Assembly (NCBI RefSeq): GCF_024679245.1
Contig: NC_090178.1
Coordinates: 32,455,645 to 32,519,644 of the forward strand
Direction of reading: 5' to 3'
Origin: Pseudorasbora parva
Taxonomy: Eukaryota; Chordata; Actinopteri; Cypriniformes; Gobionidae
Length of the DNA stretch: 64,000 bases
Part shown: positions 59,162 to 64,000 of the stretch, one piece after another
Layout of the letters: each line of letters opens with the position of its first letter
Numbering within the stretch: the first letter of the stretch is position 1
Notes under the pieces: model-generated
What the model saw: the letters and a program-made list of their open reading frames with translations, nothing else
Database searches by the model: none
What the model was told of the DNA's origin: nothing
Made by a program: the position numbers and the translations under genes

Positions 59162-62100
59162 CTACGCACCCGTCACACTCTCCCCCACCTCTGGTTCCTC
59201 AGTCACATGACGGGAGAGGAAATCCGCTGCAAGGTTCTCTTTTCCTGGTCGATGGAGAACTGTAAATTTATAGGGTTGCAGAGACAAGTACCAGCGAGTT
59301 ATCCTGGCATTAGAGTCCTTCATTTTATTTATCCATAGGAGAGCTCTATGGTCTGTCTCCAAAGTGAAGTGTCTGCCCAAAAGATAGTATTTAAAAGAGT
59401 CCAAGGCCCATTTTACCGCCAGGCATTCTTTCTCAATAGTCGAATAGCGTACCTCCCTAGGAAACAATTTACGGCTAATATAAGCCACAGGATGATAATT
59501 TCCCACTTCTCCCTGGAGTAACACTGCTCCTAGTCCAACTCCAGAAGCATCAGTCTGTAAGACAAATGGTTGATCAAACCTGGGACTGTACAACACTGGG
59601 CCTTCCTGTAGAGCTCCTTGGATATCCTGGAAAGCTCTCTGAGCCTGCTCAGTCCACTGAATCTGGTTTGGAGAACCTTTTTTAATCAGATCTGTTAGGG
59701 CAGCCGCTCTGGAGGAAAAATTGGGCACAAATCTACGATACCATCCGACTAGTCCAAGGAAAGACCTCACCTGTTTCTTGGTCTTTGGTAGGAGCCAGGA
59801 CTTAATAGCTTGCACCTTCCCCACTTGAGGCCGAATGACTCCATTCCCCAGGACATAGCCCAGGTATTCTGTCTCTTCCTTCGCCAAGACACATTTACCC
59901 GGATTGATGGTCAGTCCTGCTTCTTGGATGCGTCTTAAAACCACCTGCAAGTGCTTCAGATGCTCTTCCCAGGTTCCACTAAAAATCACAATGTCATCAA
60001 GGTATGCTGAGGTAAAGTCAGACAAGCCATACAATACCTGATCCATCAGTCTTTGGAAAGTGGGCGGAGCCCCATGCAGGCCAAAAGGCATGGTCTTAAA
60101 ATGATGTAGGCCCCAAGGAGTCCGGAAAGCAGTCAATTCTTTAGATCTGGTACTCAAAGGCACTTGCCAGTATCCTTTACACAGATCAACCGTGCTAAGA
60201 TATTTTGCATTACCCAGGCGTTCAATCAACTCCTCAATACGCGGCATTGGGTAGGAGTCAAATTTTGAAACAGAATTCAAATATCGAAAGTCAATGCAAA
60301 ATCTTGTAGTTCCATCCTTTTTTGGTACTAAGACCACAGGACTGCACCACTCACTTTTAGAAGGTTCAACCACCCCCAAAGAAATCATCAGGTCTAGTTC
60401 CTTTTTAAGAGCTGGAAGTAGACTTTCAGGGATACGATAACTCAGTCTCTTTGGAACTGCATCCTCTTTCAAGACAATGTCATGCTCCACCAGTTCTGTT
60501 AGACCCGGCCTTTCCTGGAACAATTCCGGATGACACAAAGGCTGAAGTTGTCGCTGCTGGAACACAGAGAGATGATTTAATTTAAGCACTGCCGAATTCT
60601 GAACAGGAAAATACTGCTCCTCCACCTCTTCCTCGTCTTCCACAGACCGAATCAACATACAGTCCTTCCGAGGGGACCACTCCTTCAAAAGATTTACATG
60701 CAAAACCCTTCTTGACCGAGCTTGTCCTGGGGTCGAAACCTCATAGGTTGTAGGTCCCAACTTCTTGAGGACTTTAAAAGGCCCTTGCCATTTGGCTAAA
60801 AGCTTACTGGACACTGAAGGCAACATTACAAGCACCTGCTGACCTGGTACAAGTGAACGGGATCTTGCAGATTTATCATACCAGGATTTTTGTTTCTGCT
60901 GTGCCTCTGCCATATGCTCTTGTGCCAGGGATGTCATCTTTCGCAGCTTTTCATGCATGGCCACTACAAAGGATGCAACATCCATTCCTTCCCCTTGTTC
61001 CTTCTGGCCAGCCCATGTCTCTTTCAGCAGTGACAATGGTCCTCTTACTTCATGGCCGTATAACAAGTCAAAAGGGGAAAACCCTGTGGAGGCCTGGGGT
61101 ACTTCACGGTATGCAAATAACAAATAGGGCAACCATTGATTCCAGTCCGAGCCAGCCTCATTTATAAATTTCCTGAGCATACTTTTAAGGGTTTGATTAA
61201 ACCTCTCTACTAATCCATCTGTTTGAGGATGGAACGGCGTAGACTTTAAGCCCTTAATGCTCAACAACTGATAGACTTGCTTCAAGAGCTTTGAGGTAAA
61301 ATTGGTCCCACAATCTGTAAGAATCTCCCTAGGGAATCCTACCCTGGAAAACAACTGAATCAAACAGGATGCCACTTGCTTAGCGCCAATTGTCCTTAAC
61401 GGAAACACTTCTGGATATTTAGTAGCATAATCACTCACAACTAACATAAACCTGTGGCCTGCCCTACTTTTCTCAACTGGACCAACAATGTCCATAGCAA
61501 GTCGTTCAAATGGAACTGCAATAACTGGAAGAGGTTGAAGGGGAGCTTTAGAGGGGAGTCTATTAGAGGTCATCTGACACTCTGGACAAGTTTTACAGAA
61601 TTCTACCACATCTCTCCTGAGACCAGGCCAATAAAAATGTCTCCTAATTCGGGCCAATGATTTTTGCCTCCCCAGGTGGCCTGCCCAGGGAATGGAATGT
61701 CCCAAAGTTAGAACTACATTTTGAACTGCCTTGGGTACTACCATCTGCAAACTATCTCCCTGTTGCCGATACAACACCTCCTCCTGGAGGACAAACCTCT
61801 CTACTATTCCTTTCTTTACGCACCCCTCACCTTCTCCTTGGCTAGCCAACTCAGCTTGTTGATACAACAAAGACACCACAGGATCTTCTTTTTGCATTTC
61901 AGCCATGTTACTAGGAATCTTAAACCCAGTCATGTCCTCCATCTTACCATCCTCTGCCTGACCCTCAGCTAACAGGTATCTGTACTTCTCTTGCCTCCGC
62001 TGTTGTCTAGATTTCCTCACCTTACCCGGTCCAGCCACCAGCTCAGCGTCAAAGAAAGGGAGACTTTTAAGCGTTTCGGATTCATCCGCACTCTGCTTAA

Positions 62101-63580
62101 CCTGAGCCCGGGTCATCACCATACTAGAAACAGAGTTAGGAAGCAACAAATTTAACAGTGAAGGAAAATCTTGACCTAAAATCACAGGATACGGTAATTT
62201 TTCTACTACTCCTACTCTCAACAAATAGGGTAGCTCATGTACCACTACCTGCACTCTTACTATAGGGTAAACCTGCTCTTCACCATGGACACATTTAATG
62301 ACCACTTTACCTTCCTTCTCTTTTAAATGCTTTGGGACCAAATGACTTTCCACCAGCGTCTGCATACTACCAGTGTCTATCAATGCCATCACAGTTTCCC
62401 CATTTACTTTTACAGGAACGGTCAAGTTTTGCGACTGAGTCAGCTTCTCTACCCCTGATTTTGGCACGGTGCATATGTGGGAAGTTTTAGCCAATAGCTT
62501 AGGACACATGGGCTTTTTATGCCCTTCCTGGCCACAATAATAACAAATGAGCACCTGACTAACCTGATGTAAAGGCCTAGAGGACTGATTTTCTTTTTTA
62601 AATTTCCTATTAGAAGAATTACATTTTAAGTCACCTCGACTAGATGTTAACAAAGGCCTACCTTCACCACCTTCTTTAGGAGCTTCACCCCAAGCTTGTG
62701 AACGAGACCGGGCCGCTACGAACACATCAGCCAGGGTAGCAGCCTGACAGGCTGTACTAGGGTTGTGTTCTCTTACCCATACCTGCAATTCTGGTGAAAG
62801 CATTCTCAAATACTGCTCTAAAATAATCACTTCCCCCACAACCTCTACAGTCTTTCCCTTGGGTTGCACCCACTTTTCATACAGTTCTCGAAGTCGTACA
62901 TAAAGTTCTTTTGGAGTCTCATCAGGCTCAATCTCTAATGAACGGAATCTTTGACGGTAAGTTTCAGGATTAATGGCATACTTGCTTAAAACAGCAGATT
63001 TTACTTTTTCATATTCTAATGACTCCTCAATGTCCATGTGCACATAGGCACTCCTAGCCTTACCAGTCAATAAGGGCACTAACCTAAGGGCCCAATCAAT
63101 TTTTGCCCACTTACAGGCCAGAGCAATTCTTTCAAAAGTGGTGAGAAAATGTTCAATGTCATCAGAATCTTGCAACTTCTGCAACTTAGGCTCAATCATA
63201 CCTCGGACAGGATCTGGAGCAGGAGGCACAGAGACATTGGACACATTATCAGGCATTTCAGACTGTTGATCCGGTCCTGATAAACCCCGGAGATCAGAGG
63301 TTGTACGGACATCCACTTCCTCCCTAAGAAGGTTGAATTGATGCTGCATTGTTTTCCACCGTTGATCTTGCCGAACTGCCTCACGCTGCATCTGGGCCTC
63401 TTGTCGTTGCTGAAACTCCATATTTTTCCGAAACATCTCAGCCAGGTCTTGCAGAGTCAGTTGTCCTGGATCATCAGCCACCTGAGGAACTCCTCCCACT
63501 GCTGCAGGCTCATCCGCCAACTCCTCCACCAAAACTGCTTCATCTCGTTGTTTGAACGCTGCCAATTTCTTTGGGGCCAT
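59162..63580 (-). CDS. gag-pol: Gag-pol polyprotein, Gmr1-like order (CA-PR-IN-RT-RH)
   Basis: Retrotransposition polyprotein in one frame. The open frame runs 1478 codons from a GTG at 63598; the first ATG (63580) is codon 7, giving 1472 residues. Numbered from the GTG: a capsid region about 135-300 has a SCAN-like part (YRQRFRSLE, LRELYEKWV, ILEQYLRMLSPELQVWVREH); zinc knuckle C352-C355-H360-C365; protease D408-T-G with VILGQ at 472; integrase zinc site about H634, H641, C671, C674; integrase core D703, D762, E798 (35 residues between the last two); GPF module near 939; reverse transcriptase with D1138 and YLDD at 1199-1202; RNase H with D1350, E1389 or E1391, D1416. Integrase lies before reverse transcriptase, unlike typical Ty3/gypsy. 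The TAG stop falls in the 3' LTR. No broken motif was seen, so it is probably functional. Confidence 0.95.
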   Translation of the reverse strand: MAPKKLAAFKQRDEAVLVEELADEPAAVGGVPQVADDPGQLTLQDLAEMFRKNMEFQQRQEAQMQREAVRQDQRWKTMQHQFNLLREEVDVRTTSDLRGLSGPDQQSEMPDNVSNVSVPPAPDPVRGMIEPKLQKLQDSDDIEHFLTTFERIALACKWAKIDWALRLVPLLTGKARSAYVHMDIEESLEYEKVKSAVLSKYAINPETYRQRFRSLEIEPDETPKELYVRLRELYEKWVQPKGKTVEVVGEVIILEQYLRMLSPELQVWVREHNPSTACQAATLADVFVAARSRSQAWGEAPKEGGEGRPLLTSSRGDLKCNSSNRKFKKENQSSRPLHQVSQVLICYYCGQEGHKKPMCPKLLAKTSHICTVPKSGVEKLTQSQNLTVPVKVNGETVMALIDTGSMQTLVESHLVPKHLKEKEGKVVIKCVHGEEQVYPIVRVQVVVHELPYLLRVGVVEKLPYPVILGQDFPSLLNLLLPNSVSSMVMTRAQVKQSADESETLKSLPFFDAELVAGPGKVRKSRQQRRQEKYRYLLAEGQAEDGKMEDMTGFKIPSNMAEMQKEDPVVSLLYQQAELASQGEGEGCVKKGIVERFVLQEEVLYRQQGDSLQMVVPKAVQNVVLTLGHSIPWAGHLGRQKSLARIRRHFYWPGLRRDVVEFCKTCPECQMTSNRLPSKAPLQPLPVIAVPFERLAMDIVGPVEKSRAGHRFMLVVSDYATKYPEVFPLRTIGAKQVASCLIQLFSRVGFPREILTDCGTNFTSKLLKQVYQLLSIKGLKSTPFHPQTDGLVERFNQTLKSMLRKFINEAGSDWNQWLPYLLFAYREVPQASTGFSPFDLLYGHEVRGPLSLLKETWAGQKEQGEGMDVASFVVAMHEKLRKMTSLAQEHMAEAQQKQKSWYDKSARSRSLVPGQQVLVMLPSVSSKLLAKWQGPFKVLKKLGPTTYEVSTPGQARSRRVLHVNLLKEWSPRKDCMLIRSVEDEEEVEEQYFPVQNSAVLKLNHLSVFQQRQLQPLCHPELFQERPGLTELVEHDIVLKEDAVPKRLSYRIPESLLPALKKELDLMISLGVVEPSKSEWCSPVVLVPKKDGTTRFCIDFRYLNSVSKFDSYPMPRIEELIERLGNAKYLSTVDLCKGYWQVPLSTRSKELTAFRTPWGLHHFKTMPFGLHGAPPTFQRLMDQVLYGLSDFTSAYLDDIVIFSGTWEEHLKHLQVVLRRIQEAGLTINPGKCVLAKEETEYLGYVLGNGVIRPQVGKVQAIKSWLLPKTKKQVRSFLGLVGWYRRFVPNFSSRAAALTDLIKKGSPNQIQWTEQAQRAFQDIQGALQEGPVLYSPRFDQPFVLQTDASGVGLGAVLLQGEVGNYHPVAYISRKLFPREVRYSTIEKECLAVKWALDSFKYYLLGRHFTLETDHRALLWINKMKDSNARITRWYLSLQPYKFTVLHRPGKENLAADFLSRHVTEEPEVGESVTGA
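59178..59192 (-). promoter_or_regulatory. Polypurine tract
   Basis: The minus strand reads AGAGGTGGGGGAGAG directly before the TGTG start of the 3' LTR. One T interrupts it. It would prime plus-strand DNA synthesis. It overlaps the end of the coding frame. Confidence 0.85.
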
Positions 63581-63613
63581 ATTGTTACTACTCAACACTG
63601 TCCTTCACTGGCC

Positions 63614-63632
63614 AATCCCACCACTGCCACCA
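63614..63632 (-). promoter_or_regulatory. Primer binding site, probably tRNA-Leu
   Basis: Two bases inside the 5' LTR, the minus strand reads TGGTGGCAGTGGTGGGATT. Its complement, AATCCCACCACTGCCACCA, has the form of a tRNA 3' end including CCA, and from memory it is within one base of vertebrate tRNA-Leu (AAG/TAG type, ...CCCACCGCTGCCA-CCA). Confidence 0.7.
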
Positions 63633-63634
63633 TT

Positions 63635-64000
63635 TGTGGTAGTTGAGGCCAAGAACAGGCAGGACAGAGAGTAGAAAAGAAATGGAAGTTTATTGCTTCC
63701 AACACAAAAATTATATACAGGGGCAGATTCCAACAGAAGTCATACAAAATCAAAAAAACTTAAGATTTATGCTAACTGAAATTAACAAAAATCAAACAGG
63801 CCTGAAAAATAAATCTCCCCTGTAAACAAAGTAAACAAATCAAAATCTAATTCAAAACCAAAGGTCAGAAGGCTAAGGTGGCTGGACAATACTGACTCAC
63901 TCTACTTCTCCCATAATGCTATATATACCCATTTAGCCTCTACCAAACAAAAATAAGGTAAATATCAAAATAATACAATTACCAAATAAACTCAAAACAA
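63635..64000 (-). repeat. 5' LTR, partial (366 bp in window)
   Basis: It matches 58357-58722 at a constant offset of 5278 with no difference seen. Its inner end, CCACA at 63635, adjoins the primer binding site after two bases. U3 lies outside the window. Confidence 0.92.

Larger units (their letters stand above)
58357..59177 (-). repeat. 3' LTR, complete (821 bp)
   Basis: In element orientation it starts TGTGACGGGTGCG (59177) and ends CTCAACTACCACA (58357), giving TGTG...CACA termini. The start was fixed by the adjoining polypurine tract, and the end by alignment with the other LTR at 63635. The last codons and stop of gag-pol lie within its first 16 bases. Confidence 0.92.
58357..64000 (-). 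mobile_element. Gmr1-like Ty3/gypsy LTR retrotransposon, truncated by the window
   Basis: The element reads right to left: 5' LTR (63635 to beyond 64000), primer site, one gag-pol frame, polypurine tract, 3' LTR (58357-59177). With a full right LTR it would be about 6.1 kb, ending near 64455. The two LTRs are identical by eye across the 366 bp that can be compared, and the long frame has no stop or shift, so the insertion is very young. Integrase precedes reverse transcriptase, which separates it from ordinary Ty3/gypsy elements. It lies inside a hAT element. The last five bases before the left LTR are GATGG, which should recur after the right LTR as the target duplication. Confidence 0.95.

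Noticed and set aside
60853..61972. Plus-strand frames opposite gag-pol
   Set aside because: Shadows of the long minus-strand gene; no independent support.
63581..63598. GTG at 63598 as the gag-pol start
   Set aside because: The longest frame starts there, but eukaryotic initiation at the first ATG (63580) six codons later is more likely.

Overview
This window looks like non-coding nuclear DNA from a teleost fish, most likely a cypriniform (carp, zebrafish or goldfish relatives). The signs are AT-rich DNA with very long CA/GT and TA microsatellites, a dense mosaic of cut-and-paste DNA transposons and MITEs, fish-type L2 and Tc1 elements, and several short repeats I recognise from memory as typical of cyprinid genomes, for example the family with ends like TTAAAGGGATAGTTCACC. 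No complete host protein-coding gene was found. The only candidate for host gene material is a GC-rich, CCAAT/GC-box-bearing stretch at about 17.2-17.75 kb that ends in a strong splice donor. It could be a promoter and first non-coding exon, with the repeat-filled DNA to its right as an intron.

Layout. 0-9 kb: MITE and repeat fragments, a decayed Tc1 transposase (3.5-4.3 kb) running into a long GT microsatellite, and a solo LTR with a 5-bp target duplication (6710-7082). 9-15 kb: two nested TIR elements with promoter-like and spliceable exon-like DNA, then a 4-kb element with GTTGGGTTA-rich ends that carries small exon-like segments and two hairpin MITEs. 15-17 kb: another TIR element with a second solo LTR inside. 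17.2-17.75 kb: the possible host promoter and exon. 19.7-25.6 kb: a hAT-type element (8-bp duplication GCCAAAAT) containing a deleted L2 LINE, an 11.5-copy 12-bp minisatellite and a MITE, followed by an inverted second MITE split by another hAT-type element (8-bp duplication GGTATATG), itself holding a third MITE. 27.4-30.5 kb: a three-level nest of an old repeat, a hAT-like element and an apparently intact Tc1-type transposon. 31.6-53.4 kb: many MITEs, long palindromes and microsatellites. 54.1-56.3 kb: an element with long inverted ends and a 9-bp target duplication (MULE-like). 57.8 kb to the right edge: the left end of a hAT element invaded by a nearly complete LTR retrotransposon.

Two elements look recent and possibly functional. 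The first is the minus-strand LTR retrotransposon (58357 to beyond 64000). Its single open gag-pol frame of about 1472 codons has the order capsid, zinc knuckle, protease, INTEGRASE, reverse transcriptase, RNase H. This is the Ty1/copia-like order inside a Ty3/gypsy-type protein, the hallmark of Gmr1-like elements, and its capsid resembles the vertebrate SCAN domain that is thought to descend from this lineage. Its two LTRs look identical over the 366 bp that can be compared, and PBS, PPT, TATA and polyadenylation signals are all visible. The second is the Tc1-type transposon (27544-29155), with a full DD34E transposase, near-identical 0.2-kb TIRs, doubled inner and outer repeats of the IR/DR type, and a TA duplication.

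Most of the remaining sequence is either old mobile DNA that I can only partly delimit or AT-rich DNA in which I see nothing.
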